NCBI GenBank assembly: GCA_021806765.1
Contig: JAJZQR010000011.1
Coordinates: 1-38,938, forward strand
From: Chloroflexota bacterium
GTDB taxonomy: Bacteria; Chloroflexota; UBA6077
DNA: 38,938 nucleotides
Direction of reading: 5' to 3'
Positions 15,140 through 23,525 of the stretch are shown here, piece by piece. The notes beneath the pieces were generated by a model that ran no database searches, was not told where the DNA came from, and worked only from the letters and a program-made list of their open reading frames with translations. Each line of letters starts with the position of its first letter. The stretch's first letter is position 1. Made by a program: the position numbers and the translations under genes.

Positions 15140-17179
15140 ATGGATAGGCTGGTTCTCAAGATGCCATGGCCGGCGGAGGTGACCCCCGAGGCGGAGCCGA
15201 TGCTGGGCTACGAATGGTTAGTGACCAACGGGCTAGGGGGGTACGCTTCGGCCACCCTCGCTGGTGTCTGCACCCGCCGATACCACGGGCTGCTGATCTC
15301 GGCGCTGCCCGCACCTCTGGGTCGCACGGAGATGCTCAACTACTTGCGAGAGCAGGTGACCCTCCAGGATGGCTCCACCTTCCAGCTCAGCAGGCTGGAG
15401 CGCGCCGAGCACGACCTGGAGTGTCGGGGTGCGAGCCACCTCGCCGAGTTCCGGTTGGAGGACGGGCTCCCCGTCTGGCGCTACCAGCTGAGGAAAGTAG
15501 CGCTGGAGAAGCGGGTCGTCATGCCCCACATGCAGAACACCGTGTACGTCCACTACCGGATGCTGTCCGGCATGGGGACCATCCGTCTGGAGCTGAGTCC
15601 GGCGGTGCACTTTCGGTCTCACGAGTCGCCGGTCACCGAGCAGCTGGGAGAGCCCTACCGGTGGAAGACCCTGGGTGATCGCTACGAGCTGTCTGGGGGC
15701 CATCGCTATCCACTCCTGCGAATGATGCTGTACGGCGAAGGGGGAGGCTTCAGACGGCAGGAAGAAGACATAGTGGATGTCTTCTATCGCTCGGAGGAGA
15801 GCCGGGGCTACGAGTCCCTGGGCACCCTCTGGACGCCGGGCTGCTTTCACATCGATCTTTCCAGGGGCGGCGAGGCGACCCTGGTGGCCTCCACGGAGCT
15901 GTGGGAGGTACTGGGGACCCTGAACCCTCGGGAGGCCCTGGAGGCGGAGCGGGAGCGGCGCCGCCGTTTGCTGGTGATGGCCCACCCGAAGGCGAAGACC
16001 GGCACCGGTGCTGAGTTGGTGCTGGCCGCCGATCAGTTCATCATCGTCCCTGCGGGGCGCATTCGAGATGCCGCTCGCTCCCACGCTGCCGGCGACGAGG
16101 TGCGGACCGTCATTGCCGGGTACCACTGGTTCACCGACTGGGGGCGCGACACCATGATCAGCCTGGAGGGACTCGCCCTGACCACGGGGCGGCACCTGGA
16201 GGCGGGCTACATCCTGCGCACCTTCGCCCACTACGTCCGAGACGGGCTGATCCCCAACATGTTCCCGGAGGAGGAGGTCGAGGGCCGATACAACACCGCC
16301 GATGCTACTCTCTGGTATTTCCACGCCATAGACCGCTACCTGGAGTGTACCGACGATCGAGAGACCCTGCGGATCCTGCTCCCGAAGCTGCTGGACATCG
16401 TCGACTGCCACCTGCTGGGAACCCGCTTCGGGATCCGGGTGGACCCGGCCGACGGTCTTCTGACCCAGGGGGTGGAAGGGTTACCCCTCACCTGGATGGA
16501 CGCTCACGTGGGCGACTGGGTGGTTACCCCACGGCGGGGCAAGGCTGTGGAGATCAACGCCCTCTGGTACAACGCCCTCCGGTTGCTGGAGCGGTGGGTC
16601 CGGGAGGAGCAGGGGGAGGAGGCGGCCCAACCCCTGGCCGACCACGCCGCCCAGGCCCGCAAGTCCTTCAACGAACGATTCTGGTACGGGGAGGGAGGCT
16701 ATCTCTACGACGTCGTGGATGGCGAGCAGGGCGACGACCACTGCTGCCGGCCGAATCAGGTGCTGGCCATCGCCCTCCGTCACCCGGTCCTCGACCGGAG
16801 TCGTTGGGAGTCGGTCCTCCAGGTGGTGCTGGAGCGGCTGGTCACTCCGGTGGGGCTCCGATCATTGGCCCCGGGCGAACCCGACTACAAGCCCAAGTAC
16901 TTCGGCGATCGCCGCTCTCGGGACGCGGCGTACCACCAGGGGACGGTGTGGGGGTGGTTGATCGGACCCTTCGTGGACGCGTGGCTCAAGCTGTATCCGG
17001 CGGATCGCACGGGGGCGCGACGCTTCCTGGAGGGCTTTGTGCCCCATCTGACGCAGGCATGCGCCGGTTCCATCAGCGAGATCTTCGACGCCCAGAAGCC
17101 CTTCACCCCCCGGGGGTGCATCGCCCAGGCCTGGAGCCTGGCGGAGTTCCTCCGCTGCTGGGTGAAGACGGCGGAGTGA
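15140..17179 (+). CDS. Glycogen debranching enzyme-type amylo-alpha-1,6-glucosidase
   Basis: This is a 679-residue cytosolic debranching-type glucosidase. The N-terminal GDE_N-type beta domain starts EWLVTNGLGGYASATLAG and CTRRYHGLLI, the hallmark of bacterial/archaeal amylo-alpha-1,6-glucosidases. The C-terminal (alpha/alpha)6 catalytic domain includes GYHWFTDWGRDTMISLEGL, FPEEEVEGRYNTADATLWYF, LTWMDAHVGDWVVTPR and FNERFWY. It would hydrolyse alpha-1,6 branches of glycogen, consistent with treZ upstream consuming maltodextrins. ATG 15140 begins with family-like sequence, although its ribosome-binding site is weak. Confidence 0.9.
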   Translation: MDRLVLKMPWPAEVTPEAEPMLGYEWLVTNGLGGYASATLAGVCTRRYHGLLISALPAPLGRTEMLNYLREQVTLQDGSTFQLSRLERAEHDLECRGASHLAEFRLEDGLPVWRYQLRKVALEKRVVMPHMQNTVYVHYRMLSGMGTIRLELSPAVHFRSHESPVTEQLGEPYRWKTLGDRYELSGGHRYPLLRMMLYGEGGGFRRQEEDIVDVFYRSEESRGYESLGTLWTPGCFHIDLSRGGEATLVASTELWEVLGTLNPREALEAERERRRRLLVMAHPKAKTGTGAELVLAADQFIIVPAGRIRDAARSHAAGDEVRTVIAGYHWFTDWGRDTMISLEGLALTTGRHLEAGYILRTFAHYVRDGLIPNMFPEEEVEGRYNTADATLWYFHAIDRYLECTDDRETLRILLPKLLDIVDCHLLGTRFGIRVDPADGLLTQGVEGLPLTWMDAHVGDWVVTPRRGKAVEINALWYNALRLLERWVREEQGEEAAQPLADHAAQARKSFNERFWYGEGGYLYDVVDGEQGDDHCCRPNQVLAIALRHPVLDRSRWESVLQVVLERLVTPVGLRSLAPGEPDYKPKYFGDRRSRDAAYHQGTVWGWLIGPFVDAWLKLYPADRTGARRFLEGFVPHLTQACAGSISEIFDAQKPFTPRGCIAQAWSLAEFLRCWVKTAE

Positions 17180-17370
17180 AGGCCCGCTTCTTGCCGGAAA
17201 GTGGATCATCAGCCGCTCCAACGCCCCTGCGGATGCTGCTGGTCGGAGTGGGCTTCCTGTTGACCAACCTCTGGGTCTGGCTCAAGATGCAACTTCTGGC
17301 AGCCACCTCCCGCCAGGATCGTCCAGCGGCTCGTGCCTGGCTGGACAACACCTTCCGCGCTATCAGCCTC
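17176..17370 (+). pseudogene. Remnant of an IS4/ISH3-like transposase C-terminus
   Basis: Directly overlapping the end of the debranching gene is about 60 codons reading GVKARFLPESGSSAAPTPLR and then MLLVGVGFLLTNLWVWLKM. The hydrophobic R-x-x-L-x-G-hydrophobic-L-x-NLWVWL block is typical of the last 40-50 residues of DDE transposases of the IS4/ISH3-like type. The preceding catalytic domain is absent, no inverted repeats were found, and the frame runs on antisense into the URO-D-like gene. It is best read as a scrap of a former insertion sequence. The assignment rests on one short motif. Confidence 0.45.
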
Positions 17371-18526
17371 GGACCTCCGCTTGCGACAACTGGAGCGGGT
17401 ACACCCCCACCTCACGGGCATGATCGTACATGGCGACAACGTTCTCCACCGGCACGTCGGGCTGGATGTTGTGAACTGCCGCCACCATGTATCCTCCGCC
17501 CTGCCCCATCTGGGCCAGACGCCGGCGCACCTCCGCTTTCACCTCCTCCGGCGTCCCATAGGGCAGCACCTTCTGGCTGTCGATCGCTCCCCAGAAAGAG
17601 AGTCGATCCCCAAACTCCGCCTTCAGGCGGGCCGGGTCCATGCCCCTGGCCGATACCTGGATCGGGTTCAGCAGCTGAACGCCGATGTCGATCAGGTCGT
17701 TCAGCAGCAGGTAGACGGAGCCGCAAGTGTGGAGGGCGATCTTGGCCCGGGGGCACATCTCCTGGACCTGCCGGAAGAAACGGCCGTGGCGGGGCTTGAT
17801 CACCTTCTGGTAGGCTTCCGGGGACATCTGGGGTCCACCCTGAGTGCCCAGATCGTCGCCGGTGAAGACGATGTCCACCAGGTCGCCCACCTCCCCCATG
17901 ATGTTGCGGGCCATGACCATGCTCCTATCCAGGATGGCGTCCATCAGGGCTCCGATCAGGGCCGGGTCCGCCGCCATATCCATGTACCAGTCCTGGAAGC
18001 CTCGCAGGTACTGGCTGATGTGGACAACCCCAACGGTCAGGTTCAGCACCAGGGCGTAATCGCCCTTCTGCTTCAACTCCAGGGCACGCTGCCGCAGACC
18101 CCTCGTGCGGCCGGGATCGTCGGGGTTCGGCCAAGGGTGTTTGAGAATGTCCTGAACCGAGATCTCCCCCGCCAGCACCGACCCCTTCAAATCGTACCAG
18201 TAGGAGCCTGCCGGCTTGCTGCGCACCACCCCCCACTCGTCCCGGTAGGTGATCTCGTCCAGCTCTACGTCACCGCCCCGATCGGGAGATCCCGGTATCA
18301 GAGCGCGGGTGTCCACGTCGAATCGCTCCAGGATCCGCTCGTCCACCAGGACCGGCTGCATCATCCGATCCGATATGATGTTCGGCGCCTCGATGCCCAG
18401 ATGGCGCTTCAGCTTCTCGTAGCCCGCCACGTGGATGCTGCTGCAGCGGCTCCCGCTGAAGTCGATGGGCACTCGGTCCGGCTCTTTGTGATTCAGGGCG
18501 GCAACCACCCTCTCCCTGTGGGACAT
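17363..18526 (-). CDS. Uroporphyrinogen decarboxylase (URO-D) family protein
   Basis: This is a 387-residue URO-D-fold protein. The start MSHRERVVAALNHKEPDRVPID is the usual opening of the methyltransferase-like MtaA/CmuA/HemE-like branch in many environmental genomes. FTGDDLGTQGGPQMSPEAYQKVIKP, ALHTCGSVYLLLNDLIDIG and LNPIQVSARGMDP follow family order. The stand-alone URO-D branch is more often linked to corrinoid methyl transfer or unknown chemistry than to haem synthesis, and no haem genes are nearby. ATG 18526 is used. An in-frame GTG at 18541 has a weak AGGAAGTGAG upstream and is the alternative. Confidence 0.85.
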   Translation of the reverse strand: MSHRERVVAALNHKEPDRVPIDFSGSRCSSIHVAGYEKLKRHLGIEAPNIISDRMMQPVLVDERILERFDVDTRALIPGSPDRGGDVELDEITYRDEWGVVRSKPAGSYWYDLKGSVLAGEISVQDILKHPWPNPDDPGRTRGLRQRALELKQKGDYALVLNLTVGVVHISQYLRGFQDWYMDMAADPALIGALMDAILDRSMVMARNIMGEVGDLVDIVFTGDDLGTQGGPQMSPEAYQKVIKPRHGRFFRQVQEMCPRAKIALHTCGSVYLLLNDLIDIGVQLLNPIQVSARGMDPARLKAEFGDRLSFWGAIDSQKVLPYGTPEEVKAEVRRRLAQMGQGGGYMVAAVHNIQPDVPVENVVAMYDHAREVGVYPLQLSQAEVRG

Positions 18527-18654
18527 GGTCGATCTACTCACGGGCGTTGCTCACTTCCTACATCGATTGATGGATAAGCTAGTCCACCTTGTGCCCACCA
18601 GTTTAGCAGCCCGGGGCAACGGGAGCGAGTCATGGCCCGGACGCGCGCACCGGA

Positions 18655-18683
18655 TTGCCCCTCCAGGCTTCCTATTGTAGACT
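18655..18683 (+). promoter_or_regulatory. Possible promoter of the zinc-ribbon gene
   Basis: TTGCCC (18655-18660) and TAGACT (18678-18683) are 17 bp apart, upstream of the zinc-ribbon gene with about 50 nt of leader. The match is moderate and unproven. Confidence 0.35.
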
Positions 18684-18739
18684 GCTGCGGCTGCGACTCC
18701 ATGAACTGGTGGCCGCGGCAAATGTTATGGGAGGAAAAG

Positions 18740-19090
18740 GTGTACTGTCCGAAGTGCGCAACGGAGTTGCCCGATAACGCCAGGTTCTGCATGCAGTGCG
18801 GAACGGGAGTGAAGGCTGTAGAGGAAGAGCTGCAAGTCCAGGAGCCCCAGTGGGACCTGTGCGAGGTCAGGATCGAGGCAAGACAGGGAGTCGCCTCGAC
18901 GGAGTGGAGGTTCGTCGCGGAAGCAGCGGGGCCGAGGGGCACGTACGTCGTGAGGACCACCGACTGGAGCGGAAGGGATCCGGAGAGCGATCTGGAGCGT
19001 CTCACCGAGGAGTTGATCCAGGAGGGCTGGGAGCGAGTGGAGGGACACTCCGGCGAGGTCGGCAGGAAGTTTCGCCGCCAGACCGTGTGA
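18740..19090 (+). CDS. Zinc-ribbon domain protein
   Basis: This is a 116-residue cytosolic protein. It opens with a zinc ribbon, VYCPKCATELPDNARFCMQCG, with two CxxC pairs (residues 3-6 and 17-20). A charged alpha/beta segment follows: WDLCEVRIEARQG, WRFVAEAAGPRGTYVV, then LERLTEELIQEGWERVEG. The start GTG 18740 is fixed by GGGAGG at 18729-18734; upstream ATGs at 18725 and 18632 are in frame but poorly placed. Similar zinc ribbon-plus-short-domain proteins are common and uncharacterised. It ends 17 bp from the convergent membrane-protein gene. Confidence 0.7.
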   Translation: MYCPKCATELPDNARFCMQCGTGVKAVEEELQVQEPQWDLCEVRIEARQGVASTEWRFVAEAAGPRGTYVVRTTDWSGRDPESDLERLTEELIQEGWERVEGHSGEVGRKFRRQTV

Positions 19091-19106
19091 GGCTAACCCC
19101 CAGCCC

Positions 19107-20009
19107 TCATCCCGTGAATGTGCCCTCTGGCATGTTCACTCCTCTTCGAGGGGGGAGAGGTAGGCCCTGTCCCTCGCGATAGAGGGCCACCTCCGCGCCG
19201 AGGGAGGCCACCCTCTGCCAGCTAAGCAGCAGCATCGACAACTGCTGAAGTAGCGGCGCCAGGAAGACGCTGCCGGCCACGACGGGTATCTGCAGCAACG
19301 CCGGGTAGAGGGCGCCGAAGAGGGCCGCTACCAGGACGAAGGCCAGCCCCAGCAGCGCTACCTGAGGGAAGCGGCGGACCGTAAAGGAGACAGCCCGGCC
19401 TGCGTGGCGCCAGAGGGAGCGCTCCGGCGCCAGCACCAGGCTGACCCGGGCGTAGTCCACAGCCATCAGCAGCAGGAACAGAAGGAAAGGCAGGGCTGCG
19501 GCTCTCAGGCCCGTCACCACCAATTCAGTCGAGCCGGAGGAGGGCACCAGCACCAGTAACAGGTTAAGCCCCAGGAAGATCAGGCCCACCACGATCAACC
19601 CGGGGAGGAAGAAGAACAGCAGGAAGAGGAATCCCCAGAAGAAGCGGGCGCAGTCCGAGAAGAAGGCCGTCCAGCGGAAGGGCGGAGCGCCCCAGACGAT
19701 AGCGCCAAGGGTGCCACCCCTCAAGAAGGTCCCCAGCAGCAGGAACAGTAGCGGCCCCAGCAGGTAGAGGGGCCAGGGAAAGAAGGTTGCGTCCCCATTG
19801 CCCTCGGCCTCCATCAACCAGTCGAGGGTGATGGGGCCCAGCAGGTCGGGGGCCATGGCGGAGTGGCCGAACACCCCGGCCAGCTGGGCCGCCGGGGGCA
19901 CGGCCATGACCAGGGCCAGCGCCGTCTCCACCAGGTAGAGCAGCAGCACGACCGGCCAGAGGGCCGTCGCCCTCTTACACCCCTTCCAGAAGCTACGCCA
20001 GATAGCCAT
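19107..20009 (-). CDS. Polytopic membrane protein of unknown function
   Basis: This 300-residue protein has about six hydrophobic segments, including ATALWPVVLLLYLVETALAL, FFWGFLFLLFFFLPGLIVVG and QVALLGLAFVLVAALFGAL. It resembles the broad group of DUF-type membrane proteins with an SDCARFFWGF-like segment, but no function is recognised. The ATG at 20009 follows AGGTGG. The leader immediately carries an R3 repeat (20024-20115). The C-terminal tail GVNMPEGTFTG is read from the R5 palindrome at 19114-19139, so the last 10 or so residues are probably repeat-derived. It lies downstream of the M1 peptidase gene and may be cotranscribed. Confidence 0.75.
   Translation of the reverse strand: MAIWRSFWKGCKRATALWPVVLLLYLVETALALVMAVPPAAQLAGVFGHSAMAPDLLGPITLDWLMEAEGNGDATFFPWPLYLLGPLLFLLLGTFLRGGTLGAIVWGAPPFRWTAFFSDCARFFWGFLFLLFFFLPGLIVVGLIFLGLNLLLVLVPSSGSTELVVTGLRAAALPFLLFLLLMAVDYARVSLVLAPERSLWRHAGRAVSFTVRRFPQVALLGLAFVLVAALFGALYPALLQIPVVAGSVFLAPLLQQLSMLLLSWQRVASLGAEVALYREGQGLPLPPRRGVNMPEGTFTG
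19114..19139. repeat. R5 palindrome, copy a (inside gene 3' end)
   Basis: GTGAATGTGCC and GGCATGTTCAC are 11-nt arms (9 of 11 paired) around the loop CTCT. A perfect relative is at 26476-26501; both follow a CCCTCA(C/T)CCC stretch. This copy lies within the last codons of the membrane-protein gene. Confidence 0.65.
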
Positions 20010-20023
20010 GACACCACCTAAAA

Positions 20024-20115
20024 TGTAGCCGCAGGCTTTACGCCTGCGCGTACTTCGTGATGAAGCGGGATCTTGCCGCACATGGCCACGCGCACCCATA
20101 AAGGGTGCGGCTACA
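20024..20115. repeat. R3 element, copy a (about 92 bp, MITE-like)
   Basis: The element is bounded by TGTAGCCGC and GCGGCTACA, perfect 9-bp terminal inverted repeats. Inside are two hairpins, GCAGGCTTTACGCCTGC and CGCACCC-ATAAA-GGGTGCG. A second copy is at 26354-26441 with the same ends and hairpins but a different centre. It separates the M1 peptidase gene from the membrane-protein gene. Confidence 0.8.
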
Positions 20116-20150
20116 GCCAATATGCACGGCATAACCTCAAGGGAATGCGG

Positions 20151-22058
20151 CTACACCAGATAAGCGAGTAGCTGCAGCCAGCCCTGCATCAGCCACAGCA
20201 GATCGGCGCCCCGGCGGAAAACGGGCTGGAAGTTGAACCAACTGGTGTAGCTGTTGTTGGCCCAGCGGGTGTCCAGCATCAGCTTGTGCTCCGGGTCCAC
20301 CTCGACCTTCACGGCCGGCGAGGGGCTGAGGTACTTGTAGGCCTGCCACCTGCCCGCACCGTCCCACATCTCCCGCTCCTGGTGCCCGTCCTGGAAGGTG
20401 GTCACCACCTCCACCGGCGCGGCCCCGTCGCCCAGCCGCCGGGCCGTGACGGCGCTCCGGTACTGGTTCCCTTCCCGCCGGACCTCGGGGCTCTCCACCG
20501 AGTAATCGAAGACCGCCGAGGAGTAGAGGGCCTGCTGCAGGAAATGGTCGAACTGATTACCTGCAACCTCCCGCACCACGGCCAGGAAGTTCTCGGTCCT
20601 GGGGTGGTGGAAGGCATAGCGCTGGAAGTAGCTCCGCATCAGCTGCCCCATCTTCTCCTGGCCCAGGTAGCCCTCCAGGGTGCCCAGGATCAGGTCCACC
20701 TTGGCGTAGACGTTGCCCCCGTAGCTGCCGGAGCTGTAGAACTTCCAGGAGTCCTGCACCACCGGATCCAGCTGATGGATGCTCAGGTACTGGCCCCGGT
20801 CGGCGGCGGTCTGGCCCATGTGAAAGCCGAAGCTATTCATCATGGAGTCGCTCTTGCCGTACAGCTGGTCCACCAGCTTACGGGTGGAGTAGGTGGTGAA
20901 GCCCTCGTCCAGCCATGCCTCCTCGAACTCGTTGGTGGCCACCATGCCGTACCACCACTGGTGCCCGATCTCGTGGATGGTCACCTGCTCGGGGAAGAGG
21001 AGCCCGGGCACGGCGACGAGGTCGGCAGATACGGTCACCAGGGTCGGGTACTCCATTCCATCGCCGGCCCCACCGGGCACGTCCACCACCGTCAGCATGG
21101 GATAGGGGTATGCACCGTACCAGCGGCCGAAGTTCTCCACCGCCGCTCTGGCGGCGCTCAGGAACCTGTCCCTGACATCCTCGTCGGCGGCCAGATAGAG
21201 CAGACGAATCTCGGTGTCACCCACCTTCTCCCGAGCCTCCCGGAAGGTGGGATTGGCGGCCCAGGCGAAGTCGTGGACGCTGCTGGCCTCGAAGATTAGG
21301 GTCCTGGTGCCGTCACCGTTGCTCTTCTCTCCCACTGGAATCCCGCTCGCTCCCACGACGAACCGCTCCGGCAGGGTGATCTCCACTCGATAGCTGCCGA
21401 AGTCGGCGAAGAACTCCGAGTTGGCGTGGTACTGATGGGCGACCCACCCCTTCTCCGTCAGGGCCGCCAGCTTGGGGAACCACTGCCCGACGGTAAAGTG
21501 GTCCCCATCCCAGTAGCCCGACCGAGCGATGACCCTGGGCAGCTTCACGGAGAAGGCCGTCTCCAGCTGAAGCGACTTCCCCGGCTCCAGCGGTTCCGGG
21601 ATGGGCACCTTCATGACGGTGTCGTCCACCGAGGACCCGGGCAGCAGGTCGTAGCCCGAGACGAGCCGCAGGGCAGAGACCTCCATGCTACCCCAGTTGT
21701 GGCTGGCGGTGGAGCGGAGAGCGGCCGGAGGGTTCTCCCTCATGAAGGTGCTGTTGGGACTCTCGAAGGCGTTGGGGTACAGGTGGAAGTACAGCTCCTG
21801 GACGGGATGGGAGGTATCGTTCAGAAAGTAGATCCTCTCGGTGCCCGTAAGCAGCTTCTTGTCCGCGTCCAGCCGGACGGCGATCTGGTAAGAGGCCACC
21901 TCCCTGGCCTGGGCGTGGACCGGAGCGGCGGGGAAAAGGAGAACGCCGGCCAGGGCCAGGGTGATCACCACAACCGGGCCCAGGGATCGGGAAGAAGAAG
22001 CACGAGCATCCCTTGTCGAACGAAGAGCCCGGGTCAAGGAAGGGGTGAGTCCGGGCAA
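20151..22058 (-). CDS. Secreted M1-family (aminopeptidase N-like) metallopeptidase
   Basis: This is a 635-residue zinc metallopeptidase. The N-terminus has a signal-peptide-like hydrophobic run, VVVITLALAGVLLFPAAPVHA. The zinc site HEIGHQWWYG is at residues 362-371 with the third ligand Glu about 385 in EEAWLDEGF. The substrate-recognition motif is GDGMEYP in place of GAMEN. It likely cleaves N-terminal residues from peptides outside the membrane. The start is TTG 22058, eight bases after AAGGAGG (complement of 22067-22073). The longer open frame to 22118 has no ribosome-binding site. The C-terminus includes a hydrophobic run, LLWLMQGWLQLLAYLV, which may anchor it. Confidence 0.87.
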   Translation of the reverse strand: MPGLTPSLTRALRSTRDARASSSRSLGPVVVITLALAGVLLFPAAPVHAQAREVASYQIAVRLDADKKLLTGTERIYFLNDTSHPVQELYFHLYPNAFESPNSTFMRENPPAALRSTASHNWGSMEVSALRLVSGYDLLPGSSVDDTVMKVPIPEPLEPGKSLQLETAFSVKLPRVIARSGYWDGDHFTVGQWFPKLAALTEKGWVAHQYHANSEFFADFGSYRVEITLPERFVVGASGIPVGEKSNGDGTRTLIFEASSVHDFAWAANPTFREAREKVGDTEIRLLYLAADEDVRDRFLSAARAAVENFGRWYGAYPYPMLTVVDVPGGAGDGMEYPTLVTVSADLVAVPGLLFPEQVTIHEIGHQWWYGMVATNEFEEAWLDEGFTTYSTRKLVDQLYGKSDSMMNSFGFHMGQTAADRGQYLSIHQLDPVVQDSWKFYSSGSYGGNVYAKVDLILGTLEGYLGQEKMGQLMRSYFQRYAFHHPRTENFLAVVREVAGNQFDHFLQQALYSSAVFDYSVESPEVRREGNQYRSAVTARRLGDGAAPVEVVTTFQDGHQEREMWDGAGRWQAYKYLSPSPAVKVEVDPEHKLMLDTRWANNSYTSWFNFQPVFRRGADLLWLMQGWLQLLAYLV

Positions 22059-22160
22059 CAGCGGTACCTCCTTGGGATGCAGGCATCCTAAACCCGAAGC
22101 AGGGCGGAGATCAAGCAAGATGGGGGTCGTGGTTAAGCGCTCACCTGGGCTCCCGCCAGC

Positions 22161-22391
22161 CTAACCCTCACGAATCTCCTGTCCCCACAGGGGACCGCCG
22201 AACAGGAAGCTGATCAGGCAGAAATCGAAGGCTCCGGCGCTGAGAGGGACCAGGCCGATCAGTGCCGTGAGGGTTCCCCCGGCACCGCCCCTCCTCCATC
22301 CGGAGATAATCAGCCCCACACCGGCTCCTATGCGAAGCCACCGCCCCGTATCGCTGGCCAGGAACTGAGCCGTAGACTTGGTCGAGATCAT
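22161..22391 (-). CDS. DUF2892 (YgaP-like) small membrane protein
   Basis: This is a 76-residue protein. The order SDTGRWLRIGAGVGLIISGW, then a glycine-rich turn, then LTALIGLVPLSAGAFDFCLIS, matches the two-helix DUF2892 transmembrane domain found alone or fused to rhodanese (YgaP). The start ATG 22391 follows GGAGGAG with 8-nt spacing; the longer frame from 22682 overlaps the divergent RraA-like gene. The M1 peptidase gene begins 102 bp downstream on the same strand. Confidence 0.7.
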   Translation of the reverse strand: MISTKSTAQFLASDTGRWLRIGAGVGLIISGWRRGGAGGTLTALIGLVPLSAGAFDFCLISFLFGGPLWGQEIREG

Positions 22392-22476
22392 CCTTCTAGC
22401 TCCTCCTGCAACCGCATCCCCTGCTGACTCAATCCTGGATAGTTGTGCAGGAAGCGGGCCTGGATCAACCTCCACG

Positions 22477-22505
22477 TTGACAGGGCAACGCATCGATGTT
22501 AGCGT
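22477..22505 (+). promoter_or_regulatory. Weak candidate promoter of the RraA-like gene
   Basis: A consensus -35 box TTGACA (22477-22482) is followed after 17 bp by TAGCGT, a poor -10 box. The leader to the ATG would be about 30 nt. Confidence 0.3.
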
Positions 22506-22541
22506 GAGGCCCCCAACAAGGATGAAAAGGAGCGACGGAGC

Positions 22542-23237
22542 ATGACAGCACCCCAGGAAAAGAACCTCGGCTTCATCATCCACACCAGGGTCGATCGCCC
22601 GTCTCCCCAACTGGTGGCTCCCTTCAAGGAGTTTGCCACCTGCAACGTCTGCGATGTTCTGGGCCGGTTCGGCGCCATGCACTACACCATCAAGCCGCTG
22701 GTGCCGGGTTGGAAGGTGGCGGGGCCGGCCATCACCGTGCGGACCCGGCCTTGCGACAACCTGCTGATCTACAAGGCACTGGAGTTGGCCCAGCCCGGCG
22801 ATGTGCTGGTGATCTCCAACTACGAGTACGAGACCAACGCCACCTGGGGAGACCTGACCAGCATGATGGCCAAGGCCAGAGGGCTCGCCGGCATGGTCAC
22901 CGACGGCCTGGCTCGCGACATCGCAGGGCTGCGTGAGGTGGACCTGCCCGTCTTCGCCCGGGGCCTCACCCCTAACAGTCCCATGAAAGACGGCCCCGGC
23001 GAGATCAACGTGCCGATCAGCTGCGGGGGCGTGATAGTGAACCCCGGGGACATCATCGTAGGCGACGAGGACGGCGTGGTGGTGGTACCCAGGGCCGACG
23101 CCGAACTGGTCATCCAGCGGACCAGGGCGATCATGGCCAAGGAGGAGAAGACGGTACGGGACATCCAGTCGGGCAAGGTAATCCCTGAGTGGGTGAACAA
23201 GGCCCTGGCCGAGAAGGGCGCCCAGATAGTGGAATAG
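22542..23237 (+). CDS. RraA-family protein (HMG aldolase/demethylmenaquinone methyltransferase-like fold)
   Basis: This is a 231-residue RraA-fold protein. CNVCDVLGRFGAMHYTIKPL opens the domain; GLAGMVTDGLARDIAG and VGDEDGVVVVPRADAE are family signatures. Members include RNase E inhibitor RraA, 4-hydroxy-4-methyl-2-oxoglutarate/oxaloacetate aldolases and many uncharacterised proteins often misnamed as menaquinone methyltransferases. The G-x-x-D-x6-R/D aldolase residues (GLARD) favour a metal-dependent aldolase, but the activity is unproven. AAGGAG precedes the ATG. It diverges from the DUF2892 gene. Confidence 0.85.
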   Translation: MTAPQEKNLGFIIHTRVDRPSPQLVAPFKEFATCNVCDVLGRFGAMHYTIKPLVPGWKVAGPAITVRTRPCDNLLIYKALELAQPGDVLVISNYEYETNATWGDLTSMMAKARGLAGMVTDGLARDIAGLREVDLPVFARGLTPNSPMKDGPGEINVPISCGGVIVNPGDIIVGDEDGVVVVPRADAELVIQRTRAIMAKEEKTVRDIQSGKVIPEWVNKALAEKGAQIVE

Positions 23238-23267
23238 GAGCCAGCAGCTGCCGGGAGGGTGTCTTCT

Positions 23268-23293
23268 GTAGGAGCCGGCTCCTGCCGGCGATC
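23268..23293. repeat. R2 palindrome, copy b
   Basis: The 26-bp sequence starts GTAGGAGCCGGCTCCTGCC and ends GGCGATC; it is identical to copy c at 26228-26253. The core GAGCCGGCTC is a perfect palindrome. It lies in the gap between the convergent RraA-like and coiled-coil genes. Confidence 0.75.
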
Positions 23294-23324
23294 CTCATCC
23301 TGGGTCGCCTGTCGGAGCGGACTC

Positions 23325-23525
23325 CTACGGCCCGGTTCGCGATCGGACCGGGCTGATCTCCTCCAGTCGAGAGAGGATGCTCTTGATCCTCTCTTCCTCC
23401 TGCTTCAGGGCTTCCCGCATCTCGTACTGCTCGGTATTGGAAATCTCCATCCTCAAGTCCGAGAGGCGTTCCCGGAGTATCTGGGTCAGCAGCAGCACTT
23501 CGTTGGGTTGCAGTGTGAGCCGCAT
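23325..23525 (-). CDS. Small coiled-coil-like protein of unknown function
   Basis: This is a 66-residue protein, MRLTLQPNEVLLLTQILRER and onward. The rest is an amphipathic, Glu/Arg-rich helix (LKQEEERIKSILSRLEEI) likely to dimerise. Short proteins with the pattern L-x-P-x-E-x-x-L-L-x-x-I-L-x-x-x-L-S-D-L-R-x-E-I are widespread but uncharacterised. ATG 23525 is preceded by GGGGTG; the longer open frame to 23651 is Arg/Pro-rich and unlikely. It follows the glycosidase gene after a 248-bp gap in which nothing clear was seen. Confidence 0.6.
   Translation of the reverse strand: MRLTLQPNEVLLLTQILRERLSDLRMEISNTEQYEMREALKQEEERIKSILSRLEEISPVRSRTGP

Noticed and set aside
17333..18577. Long + strand open frame (about 414 codons)
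   Set aside because: It is antisense to the URO-D-family gene, which has clear motifs; the + frame has no domain and His/Gln/Val-rich shadow composition.
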